Position numbers and translations under genes: made by a program | The notes under the pieces: model-generated | What the model saw: the letters and a program-made list of their open reading frames with translations, nothing else | Databases searched by the model: none | What the model was told of the DNA's origin: nothing | Assembly (NCBI GenBank): GCA_041158225.1 | Contig: JBEBBU010000074.1 | Coordinates: 1-49,865, forward strand | DNA from: JBEBBU01 sp041158225 | GTDB lineage: Bacteria > Pseudomonadota > Gammaproteobacteria > Methylococcales > Methylococcaceae | DNA length: 49,865 nt | Direction of reading: 5' to 3' | In this document: piece after piece, positions 40,989 through 48,597 of the stretch | How positions within the stretch are numbered: position 1 is the stretch's first letter | How the letters are laid out: every line of letters begins with the position of its first letter

Positions 40989-42803
40989 ATGACAGTGATG
41001 GGGTTTTGCCTGATGCGGTGGTTTTGGGGATTGCTGTTTGTCGGTATCTTTTGGAGTGTAAGGGTTTCTGCACAGCCTGACATGCGTATTCTGGTGGATG
41101 TTTCGGGTAGCATGAAACAGTCTGATCCTGCCAATCTGAGAGTGCCCGCCCTGCGCCTGCTTGGTGATCTCATGCCATCTGGAAGCCGTGTGGGAATCTG
41201 GCTGTTTGATGGCGAGGCGCATGAACTGATGCCTTCTCGCATCAAGGATCCGGCCAGCGCCAGACAGCTGCGCGCGTTGGCCGCCCGCATTCATTCCAGA
41301 GGCGCTTTTACTGACATTGAAGGGGCTCTGCGCACGGCCATGAAGGGCTGGAACGGTGCGGCTGAAGATCGATCCATCATGCTGCTTACTGATGGCAAAG
41401 TCGATCTGTCCAGCAAACCAGAGGATGCTGTCCAGTCGCGGGAGCGTATCCTGAAGGAGCTTGTGCCCCTGTTGCAGCAGCTCAAGGCACGTGTTTACAG
41501 TGTGGCGCTGTCTGATCAGGCTGATGCTCCGCTGCTGCGCCAGCTGTCAGAGGCTACGGGTGGATGGTTCGAGGTGGCGCATGATGCTGCTGCCTTACAG
41601 AAGCGCTTTCTCACGGTTTACCGGCAGGCGGTACCTCACGAATCGGTACCTATCATCAATAACGATTTCCGTATCGATGCCAGGGTACAGGAGTTTTCGG
41701 TAGTGGTATTCCTGAGGCCAGGAGCCCGGCCAACGCGGATCAAGCCTCCCGGTGGTCGTGCATGGGGGCAGCAGGATGCGCCAGCAACAGCGCACTGGCG
41801 TCATGAATCAGGCTACGATCTGGTCACGGTACATCTGCCCGAAGCTGGCACCTGGAAGCTTGAGGCTGACATGGATCCCGACAACCAGGTCATTGTGGTG
41901 ACGGATCTAGGTCTTGAGCATCAGCCGCTGCCTGCCTATCTGCACCAGGGGGATGGGCTCGCTCTGGTCTCATGGCTCACGGACGGGGGGCGATTGATCA
42001 GTGATCCACGCTTTCTTGGAATCCTGGATATGTCGGTGTCTATGGCCACTGTTGAACATCCCGAGGCTGCTGTGAACCATGCTTTGCAGCCTGACAAGGC
42101 CGCGAATGGCCGCTTTGCCGCCTCAGTCGCATTACCCGAGCATCCTGGCCGTTACGTCGTCAGCTTTCGTGCTGATGGCGGGAGTGTGCAGCGCCAGCAG
42201 GAACAGACTGTGGAGCGTCTGCCTGACTGGGTGAGCTGGGTGGTCGCGCCTGCCGGTGATGGTCATCAGGGACTGACGGTGCGACTGACGCCGCATCCGG
42301 AAGCCATGGATGTTTCAGACTGGCTGCTGGAGGCTATGGTGGCTGATCAGGGGGCGTCAGGATTCAGTCCATTGCCTGTCAGGACTGAAGGTGTGGAGCG
42401 GCTGGTGGATGTGGCACTGCCGCAGGGGGGCGGTGTGCAGCTGGCATTGCGCGTGAGTGGGCGTTCCCTGCTGGGAGAAACTTTCAGTGCCGTGCTGCCA
42501 CCGATTCCCCTTTCCGCGGCTGACCTGCCTGGTGCTTCATCCCTGCCTGAGGCCGTCTCACCCAGTATGCAGGCTGAGTCAGGACATGCGCCGCCATCTG
42601 AGGCAGTGCCTGCCCTGGCTGTCCATGAACAGGTAGCCGATGCGTTGATCCGGTGGCCAGCGCCGGAAGAGTTGCGCATGAACCTGTTGGTGCTTGCTAT
42701 TGTCAATTTTGTTGCGGCCGCCCTGTTTTTTTTCTGGCGGGCACGGCAGCGTAAGGCCAGCAAGAACATGCTGGCAGAGATGCAGCGCAAACTTGGTGCT
42801 TAA
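40989..42803 (+). CDS. VWA-domain type I membrane protein
   Basis: A 604-residue protein. A signal peptide (to about S-A-Q, 29) leads directly into a VWA domain whose MIDAS D37-V-S-G-S-M is intact with L-L-T-D-G-K-V and the T-D-I-E-G-A-L threonine region. It is followed by a long beta-rich periplasmic region, a Pro/Ala-rich linker, one transmembrane helix (about 562-582) and a short basic cytoplasmic tail. It may belong to the TIGR03503-type family, but I cannot confirm that. It is the first of a six-gene run with two single-pass coiled-coil proteins. ATG 41013 is an alternative start with a better G-rich site upstream. The ligand and role are unknown. Confidence 0.82.
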   Translation: MTVMGFCLMRWFWGLLFVGIFWSVRVSAQPDMRILVDVSGSMKQSDPANLRVPALRLLGDLMPSGSRVGIWLFDGEAHELMPSRIKDPASARQLRALAARIHSRGAFTDIEGALRTAMKGWNGAAEDRSIMLLTDGKVDLSSKPEDAVQSRERILKELVPLLQQLKARVYSVALSDQADAPLLRQLSEATGGWFEVAHDAAALQKRFLTVYRQAVPHESVPIINNDFRIDARVQEFSVVVFLRPGARPTRIKPPGGRAWGQQDAPATAHWRHESGYDLVTVHLPEAGTWKLEADMDPDNQVIVVTDLGLEHQPLPAYLHQGDGLALVSWLTDGGRLISDPRFLGILDMSVSMATVEHPEAAVNHALQPDKAANGRFAASVALPEHPGRYVVSFRADGGSVQRQQEQTVERLPDWVSWVVAPAGDGHQGLTVRLTPHPEAMDVSDWLLEAMVADQGASGFSPLPVRTEGVERLVDVALPQGGGVQLALRVSGRSLLGETFSAVLPPIPLSAADLPGASSLPEAVSPSMQAESGHAPPSEAVPALAVHEQVADALIRWPAPEELRMNLLVLAIVNFVAAALFFFWRARQRKASKNMLAEMQRKLGA

Positions 42804-42845
42804 GTTTTTTTACTGGATGCCGATAAGAGCCGGGAGTATGTGTGT

Positions 42846-43481
42846 ATGATATTCGTCAACTCCCTGCTGTTTATGGTGCTGCTGGAAGTATCTCTGGTAT
42901 CGCTGGTCTGTCTCGGCGTGCTGGGCTACAGGTTCAGATACAGGCGGCGCAGTCATGCCGAGGATGCCGGACGTCTGGTGGAGCATTTCCGGCAGGCGCT
43001 GGATGACAGGCGTATGACTCTGCGACAGGATCTGGACCCTGGCTGGCAGGCCTGCCCCCAGTCCGTGGTGGATGTGGATAGTATGATCGCGCAGGAAGCC
43101 GATTTTTACCGGTTTTTGCTGGAGTTGCTCCAGGGTGGCGATGCCTCAGCCTGGTCCCAGCTTGAGCCTAGGCTAAAGGCATTGCTGGCACCTTACCGGA
43201 TGGCCATGACGGCGCTGAACTCACATTGTGGCCAGCTGGGCAATCAGGCAGCACTGGTCGCAGGTCTCCGGCAGGATGTTGAACAGGCACTTGATGATGT
43301 CGAGGTGCTGGCAACCCAGTTGCATGAGGCGCGACTCACTCTGTCGCGGGTATCCGCTGAATATGCAGATCTTTTTGTAAGACATGCCGGGTCGGCTGAG
43401 CTGGAAGCGAGCCGCCAGCGCATGCTGGATTACTATGAGCGATGCCTTAAAGGGCGGCTGAGTACTGTGGAGAAGGCATGA
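42846..43481 (+). CDS. Single-pass coiled-coil membrane protein 1 (unknown)
   Basis: A 211-residue protein with an N-terminal transmembrane helix (about 5-27) followed by R-F-R-Y-R-R-R, so the rest should be cytoplasmic. That part is helical with heptad-like Leu/Ala spacing and two Trp. No known domain is recognised. ATG 42846 has GGGAG nine bases upstream; GTG 42840 is too near it. It overlaps the next gene by ATGA and follows the VWA gene by 42 bases. The N-terminal helix resembles that of the following protein in pattern (L-L-E-V-S-L against L-E-L-G-L), suggesting related anchors. Confidence 0.75.
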   Translation: MIFVNSLLFMVLLEVSLVSLVCLGVLGYRFRYRRRSHAEDAGRLVEHFRQALDDRRMTLRQDLDPGWQACPQSVVDVDSMIAQEADFYRFLLELLQGGDASAWSQLEPRLKALLAPYRMAMTALNSHCGQLGNQAALVAGLRQDVEQALDDVEVLATQLHEARLTLSRVSAEYADLFVRHAGSAELEASRQRMLDYYERCLKGRLSTVEKA

Positions 43482-44050
43482 ATATCCTGTTGCTGATTAT
43501 TGCGCTTGAACTGGGTCTGGTTGGGGTGGGCGCGATCATCTACCTTATGCTTGACCAGCGGCGCAGAATGGCTGCGCTTAAAAGCATCATGAGCTATTGG
43601 TTGAGCACGGCAGCCGAGCGTGAATCCATCCGCAAGGAGCGCAGTTCGGCGCTGGTCAAGAATCTTGGACTCAAGGAATATGAGGGCGTTGAGCTGCAGA
43701 ATCGCTGGCGCCACGCTGAAATGGGGTTCCTTTCGGATACATTCAGGCGGCTTGAGTCCAACAGTCCAAACAACTTTGGTGACTTTGCCCAGATGCATGC
43801 CCGCCAGATGGCAGAGCACGATCAGGCGCTGATTGACATCTATCTGCGTGATAAACGCCGGGCGGCGGCTGTGGCCAGGCAGGCAAGCAGGAATGCTGCG
43901 GCAGAAGCCGCTACAGAAGCTGCCTTGGCGGCTGAAGCTGCTGCAGCTGCTGCTGAGGTCGCCGCAGTGGTGGAGGCCGAGCATCTGATGCTGGCTGATG
44001 GCGAAGCGCAGGCGGGTGAACCTCTGCCTGCTGATGATACCGATGCATAG
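43478..44050 (+). CDS. Single-pass coiled-coil membrane protein 2, Ala-rich (unknown)
   Basis: A 190-residue protein with an N-terminal transmembrane helix (about 3-24), a basic stop D-Q-R-R-R, a helical cytoplasmic region, and an extremely Ala/Glu-rich stretch near residues 130-170 that would form a long helix, then an acidic tail. No domain recognised. It overlaps protein 1 by four bases. With the VWA protein it forms what looks like a three-component inner-membrane system, the VWA domain in the periplasm and both coiled coils in the cytoplasm. Confidence 0.75.
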   Translation: MNILLLIIALELGLVGVGAIIYLMLDQRRRMAALKSIMSYWLSTAAERESIRKERSSALVKNLGLKEYEGVELQNRWRHAEMGFLSDTFRRLESNSPNNFGDFAQMHARQMAEHDQALIDIYLRDKRRAAAVARQASRNAAAEAATEAALAAEAAAAAAEVAAVVEAEHLMLADGEAQAGEPLPADDTDA

Positions 44051-44076
44051 CCGCTAACGTCACTGGAAAACCTGAT

Positions 44077-45609
44077 TTGTCCCGTATCATCCTGACGACG
44101 CTTAATGCCAGGTATAGCCATGCATCCCTGGGCCTCCGCTATCTCTATGCCAATATGGGATCCCTGCAGCCAGATACCTCTCTGCTGGAGTTCACCATAG
44201 CTGACAGGCCGGAAGTGCTTGCAGAAAAACTGCTTGCCTGCAACCCCGATATCGTGGGCATTGGTGTCTATATATGGAATATTGAACCGGTGACCCAGCT
44301 GGTTGCGCTGTTGCGTGTCCTCCGGCCTGCGTTGTGTATCGTGTTGGGGGGGCCCGAGGTTTCCCATGAGTGGGCGCAGCAGCCGGTATTCCAGTGGTGC
44401 AGTTATGTGATCACTGGTGCGGCAGATCTGGCTTTCCGCGATCTCTGTCTGGCGGTGCTGGCTGGCTCTGCGCCCGCAGGCCGTGTGATACAAGGTGGCA
44501 CACCTGATCTGGCGCAGATCCAGCTGCCTTATGCCTTTTATTCAGACCATGATATTGCCCATCGTATCCTGTATGTCGAGGCTTCACGCGGCTGCCCGTT
44601 CAAATGCGAATTCTGTCTGTCTGCGCTGGACAAGACGGCTACAGCATTCCAGCAGGAGCGTTTTCTTGCGGCTCTGGAGGATCTGTGGGCGCGTGGCGCA
44701 CGGCAATTCAAATTTGTCGATCGTACCTTTAACCTGAATATCGCTGCCAGCCAGCGTATCCTTGCCTTCTTTCTCGAGCGGATGGAGCCTGGTGTCTTTG
44801 TGCATTTTGAGGTGATTCCCGATCACCTGCCTGAAAGTCTCAAAACCATGCTGGCCCAGTTTCCCGAAGGTGCCCTGCAGCTGGAAATTGGCGTGCAGAG
44901 TTTTAATCCTGAAGTGCAGGCGCGTATTCAGCGCCGGCAGGACAATGACCGGACGGCCGCCAATCTGCGCTGGCTACGCCAAGATTCCCGGGCGCATCTT
45001 CATGTTGATCTGATCGCCGGTTTGCCGGGGGAGGATCTGGCCAGCTTTGCCGCAGGATTCAACCGGCTGGTTGCGCTGGATCCACACGAAATCCAGCTTG
45101 GCATACTCAAGCGCCTGCGCGGGGCACCCATTGCAAGGCATGATGTGAGTAGTGCCATGCGTTATCATCCCTATCCGCCTTATACGGTAGTCAGTACCGA
45201 CGGCATGGATTTTTCCACGTTACAGCGGATAGGCCGCTTTGCCCGTTACTGGGATCTGGTTGCCAATTCCGGCCGTTTCCAGAAGACCCGGCGCCTGCTG
45301 CTCGGCGAGGCACCTTTCGAGCGGTTCATGCAGTTCAGTGACTGGCTGTATGCAACCGTCGGACGCACCCATGAAATTTCGCTGGACCGGCTGTATGATG
45401 CCCTCTACGAGGCGCTGACCGGGGTGCTGGAGATGGACGCTGGTGAGGTGCGTGCTGCGCTGGCGGATGACCACCGCACCAGCGGTATCAAACGCATTCC
45501 GCGCTGTCTGGAAGGCCCAAGAAATCAGGTGAACCGTCCGGCAGTTGAGCGGGCTGAAGCCATGATGCCCAGGCGCCAGTCACGGCACCTTGCCGGCACT
45601 GCTGAATGA
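44077..45609 (+). CDS. B12-binding-domain radical SAM protein (DUF4080 type)
   Basis: A 510-residue protein with an N-terminal cobalamin-binding-like Rossmann domain (about 1-130, G-G-P-E-V in the middle) and a radical SAM domain whose [4Fe-4S] cysteines are C173-x3-C177-x2-C180 in S-R-G-C-P-F-K-C-E-F-C. A C-terminal DUF4080-like region follows. The start is TTG 44077 with M-S-R-I-I-L-T-T-L-N-A-R-Y-S-H; the motif L-N-A-R-Y-S-H-A-S is typical of the family. The substrate is unknown. It follows the coiled-coil protein by 26 bases and precedes the Smr gene by 15. Confidence 0.88.
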   Translation: MSRIILTTLNARYSHASLGLRYLYANMGSLQPDTSLLEFTIADRPEVLAEKLLACNPDIVGIGVYIWNIEPVTQLVALLRVLRPALCIVLGGPEVSHEWAQQPVFQWCSYVITGAADLAFRDLCLAVLAGSAPAGRVIQGGTPDLAQIQLPYAFYSDHDIAHRILYVEASRGCPFKCEFCLSALDKTATAFQQERFLAALEDLWARGARQFKFVDRTFNLNIAASQRILAFFLERMEPGVFVHFEVIPDHLPESLKTMLAQFPEGALQLEIGVQSFNPEVQARIQRRQDNDRTAANLRWLRQDSRAHLHVDLIAGLPGEDLASFAAGFNRLVALDPHEIQLGILKRLRGAPIARHDVSSAMRYHPYPPYTVVSTDGMDFSTLQRIGRFARYWDLVANSGRFQKTRRLLLGEAPFERFMQFSDWLYATVGRTHEISLDRLYDALYEALTGVLEMDAGEVRAALADDHRTSGIKRIPRCLEGPRNQVNRPAVERAEAMMPRRQSRHLAGTAE

Positions 45610-45624
45610 TCATGGAGATGTGGG

Positions 45625-46227
45625 ATGTCCGATACTCAGGAAAGGGATGAAGACTGGCTGAAGGAAATCAGCTCAGGCGTTGTGCCGCTGGCGCAGGATG
45701 GGCGGGTGCTGCACCGCCGGCGCGATGTTGCTACACCTGGTCAGCTGTATAGCCGCGAGGCTGCGCAGCGCCCTCTGGGTATGGATCTCAATCCGCTTAC
45801 CACCGAGTTTGTGGAATATGTCGATCCGCAGTCTACCCTGTCTTTCCGGCGTGAAGGTGTCCAGCAGGGGGTATTCCGCAAGTTGCAGCAGGGGGGCTAC
45901 CGGATTGAGGCGGCTGTCGATCTCCACAAACAGAGTGTTGAGCAGGCGCGCAAGACCGTCTACGATTTTGTCTGCCATTGTGTCGAGCATGATGTGAGAC
46001 TGGCGCTGATGACGCATGGCAAGGGGGGGCGGGAGCCCGGCAAGCCTGCCTATATCAAAAGTTATGTGGCGCGCTGGCTCCCCCGGTTCGCCGAGATCAT
46101 GGCTTATCACAGCGCCCAGCCATGGCATGGCGGAACTGGTGCGGTCTACATCCTGTTCAGGAAGAGCGAGAAACAGAAAGCGCTTACCCGGGAAAAACTC
46201 GGGCTGACCTCCGGAAAGCCCGAGTGA
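45625..46227 (+). CDS. Smr-domain protein (SmrA/SmrB-like)
   Basis: A 200-residue protein with a C-terminal Smr domain: A-V-D-L-H-K (D-L-H motif), T-H-G-K-G-G and G-G-T-G-A-V-Y-I-L. Smr proteins include ribosome-collision endonucleases (SmrB) and DNA nicking enzymes. The N-terminal part lacks the hook region I would expect of SmrB, so SmrA-like is more likely. ATG 45625 has GGAG upstream. Its TGA overlaps the GTG of the next gene. Confidence 0.88.
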   Translation: MSDTQERDEDWLKEISSGVVPLAQDGRVLHRRRDVATPGQLYSREAAQRPLGMDLNPLTTEFVEYVDPQSTLSFRREGVQQGVFRKLQQGGYRIEAAVDLHKQSVEQARKTVYDFVCHCVEHDVRLALMTHGKGGREPGKPAYIKSYVARWLPRFAEIMAYHSAQPWHGGTGAVYILFRKSEKQKALTREKLGLTSGKPE

Positions 46228-47348
46228 GCACGGGTGACGCAGCGGCGGCGGCCTTTTTTGCCCGTGCCTGGGTCAGGCCGGAAGAGACTCTTGTCGTCGC
46301 TGCACTTGGCCATGGGCTTATCAACCAGACCTGGCGGGTAACGACTTCAGGAGGATATGTTTTTGTCCTGCAGCGTCTTAGCCGGACTATCTTCCCAAGG
46401 CCTGAACATATCCAGTCCAACATCCGCCAGCTGCATGATGCTGCCATTGATGCGGCTGGTGTTCTGCAGTTGCCGCGGCTGCTTGCCTGTCAGCATGATG
46501 CGGATACAGACCATGTGCTGGAGGGCGATGCCGCGGTCTGGCGCGCTCTGAGTTATATTCAGGGGGGGCACTCACTCCATTCTCTGGCTTCAAGCTGTCA
46601 GGCTGTCCGTGCTGGCGAGCTGCTGGGGCGCTTCCACGAGCGGGTTTCGGGGCTTGCGCCTGAGCTTTTCTTTGATACGCTTCCAGGGTTCCACGTGGCA
46701 CCTGCCTACTATGCAGAGTTGATGATGGCCGCGGCCGCAGCCCCCGGTCTGGCCTCCCTGTCCGAGGTCCGCCGTATGCTGGACTTTGTCTGGCGGCGGC
46801 GCGCCCTGATTGGGGTGCTTGAGTCAGCGCGACTGGCCGGGTTGCTTACGGAGCGTATCATTCACGGCGACCCCAAGCTGGACAATATGCTGTTTCATGC
46901 AGAGACCCGTGAGCCGCTGGCGATGGTTGATCTGGATACGGTCAAGCCCGGGCTGGTGCATTATGACATTGCCGACTGCCTGCGCTCTGCCTGTAACCGC
47001 CGGGGGGAATTATCCGATACAGCGGTCGTATGCTTTGACCTGGATATTGCCATGGCCATAATGGAAGGCTATCTGCGGGTGGCGGGCCACTGGCTCACCC
47101 CCATGGATCGTATACTGCTGGTTCCTGCTGTGGTACTGCTGCCGCTGGAGCTGGGCATGCGTTTCCTGAGCGATCATTTGCGGGGGAATGTCTACTTTCG
47201 TGTGGACTCTCCAGACCAGAATCTGACGCGCGCTGCTGTGCAGTTTGCGCTTGTGAGCAGCATAGAATCCATGCTGCCTGAACTCAGGCGCGGGATTGGC
47301 CGAATGCTGCAGACACTGGCGCCCATCAGATCTGTAGCAGGAGCCTAG
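46224..47348 (+). CDS. Aminoglycoside-phosphotransferase-fold kinase, NahK-like
   Basis: A 374-residue kinase-fold protein. The catalytic loop is H-G-D-P-K-L-D-N and the metal site M-V-D-L-D-T-V-K-P-G-L; the N-lobe has G-L-I-N-Q-T-W and V-L-Q-R-L. The D-L-D-T-V-x-P-G and L-Q-R motifs resemble N-acetylhexosamine 1-kinases, so a sugar substrate is more likely than an antibiotic. The GTG start 46224 overlaps the smr stop (GTGA); the longer open frame to 46122 runs inside smr. Its 3' end overlaps convergent sucB by 23 bases. Confidence 0.82.
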   Translation: MSTGDAAAAAFFARAWVRPEETLVVAALGHGLINQTWRVTTSGGYVFVLQRLSRTIFPRPEHIQSNIRQLHDAAIDAAGVLQLPRLLACQHDADTDHVLEGDAAVWRALSYIQGGHSLHSLASSCQAVRAGELLGRFHERVSGLAPELFFDTLPGFHVAPAYYAELMMAAAAAPGLASLSEVRRMLDFVWRRRALIGVLESARLAGLLTERIIHGDPKLDNMLFHAETREPLAMVDLDTVKPGLVHYDIADCLRSACNRRGELSDTAVVCFDLDIAMAIMEGYLRVAGHWLTPMDRILLVPAVVLLPLELGMRFLSDHLRGNVYFRVDSPDQNLTRAAVQFALVSSIESMLPELRRGIGRMLQTLAPIRSVAGA

Positions 47349-48597
47349 CTGGGTTTTCCAGTAATTCCTTGATGGTAAAAAGGAAGCTTACGGCGTCGCG
47401 CCCGTCAATGATGCGATGGTCATAAGACAGCGCCAGATAGATGATGGGCCTGATCACGATTTCGCCATTTTCCACCACCGGTCTGTCCTTGATGGCATGC
47501 ATGCCAAGAATGGCGCTTTGTGGCGGATTAAGAATCGGCGTTGACAGCATGGAGCCGTAAATTCCTCCATTGGTGATGGTGAATGTGCCGCCGCTCAGGT
47601 CGTCCATGCTGAGTTTGCCCTGTCGGGCCTTCTGCGAGAAATTCACCACGGCGGCTTCAATATCAGCAAAGTTCAACTGATCGGCGTCACGGAGTATGGG
47701 AACTACCAGCCCCCTTTCCGTTGATACGGCGATGCCGATGTCGTAGAAGTCATGAAAGATCATGTCTTCGCCATCAATGGACGCATTGAGAATGGGGAAC
47801 TGCTGCAGTGCAGCCACCACTGCCTTGACGATAAAGGACATATAGCCCAGCTTGACGCCATGCTTCTGCTCGAATAGCTGTTTGTGCTCGTTGCGGATAT
47901 CCGCAATCCTTTGCAGGTTGACTTCGTTGAATGTCGTCAGCGTGGCAGTGTGGTGCTGGGCTTCCAGCATCCTTTCTGCAATGCGGCTGCGCAGGGGGCT
48001 CATGGTCTGGCGGCGCTGGGTTCTCGGGGCCGACTGCTGGCCCAGATCGGGCGATGCTGTCCTTGCCGCTGGCTCTGGTGCCGGCTGATACTGGCTGGTC
48101 ACAGGCTGCGGCGCTGCCGCCTTTTTCTCCAGATAGTCGAGTACATCCTGCCGGGTCAGGCGGCCTTCACGCCCTGATCCTACGATTGCCGAGGCTTCAA
48201 GCTGATGCTCATTCAGCAGGCGGCGCACCGCGGGACTGATCGGGGCAGCCAGGTGTCCTGAGGGGGCGCCGCTGGCTTCAGCTATGGTGCCTGTTGCAGC
48301 AGGGGGCTCGGAGGTCGCCGTGATGGGGAGTGCGACTGGTGCTGTTTCAGCAGTGTCTTCTTCCACCGCCATCCGCGCTATGCACTGGCCGCTGGTCACG
48401 GTGGCGCCGTCACTAGCCAGCAGTTCCAGCAGTTTCCCGCTGGCCGGTGCGGCTATTTCGAGAATGATCTTGTCAGTTTCCAGTTCGATCAGTACCTGAT
48501 GCTGCCTGATCGTATCGCCGGGGCCGACATGCCATGTCATCAGTCTTCCGGAACTGACCGACTCGGGAAGATCCGGGACATTGATTTCAGTGTGCAT
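47326..48597 (-). CDS. sucB: Dihydrolipoyllysine succinyltransferase (2-oxoglutarate dehydrogenase E2)
   Basis: A 423-residue E2 component. One lipoyl domain (lipoyl Lys43 in E-L-E-T-D-K), a long Ala/Pro linker, a peripheral-subunit-binding domain (about I-S-P-A-V-R-R-L-L-N), a second linker and the catalytic domain with L-S-Y-D-H-R-I-I-D-G-R. It transfers succinyl to CoA in the TCA cycle. ATG 48597 begins M-H-T-E-I-N-V-P and overlaps sucA by eleven bases. Confidence 0.96.
   Translation of the reverse strand: MHTEINVPDLPESVSSGRLMTWHVGPGDTIRQHQVLIELETDKIILEIAAPASGKLLELLASDGATVTSGQCIARMAVEEDTAETAPVALPITATSEPPAATGTIAEASGAPSGHLAAPISPAVRRLLNEHQLEASAIVGSGREGRLTRQDVLDYLEKKAAAPQPVTSQYQPAPEPAARTASPDLGQQSAPRTQRRQTMSPLRSRIAERMLEAQHHTATLTTFNEVNLQRIADIRNEHKQLFEQKHGVKLGYMSFIVKAVVAALQQFPILNASIDGEDMIFHDFYDIGIAVSTERGLVVPILRDADQLNFADIEAAVVNFSQKARQGKLSMDDLSGGTFTITNGGIYGSMLSTPILNPPQSAILGMHAIKDRPVVENGEIVIRPIIYLALSYDHRIIDGRDAVSFLFTIKELLENPARLLLQI

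Noticed and set aside
46224..47348. Antibiotic-resistance aminoglycoside phosphotransferase
   Set aside because: Shares only the kinase fold; the L-D-T-V-x-P-G and L-Q-R motifs resemble sugar kinases, and the gene is chromosomal in a metabolic run.
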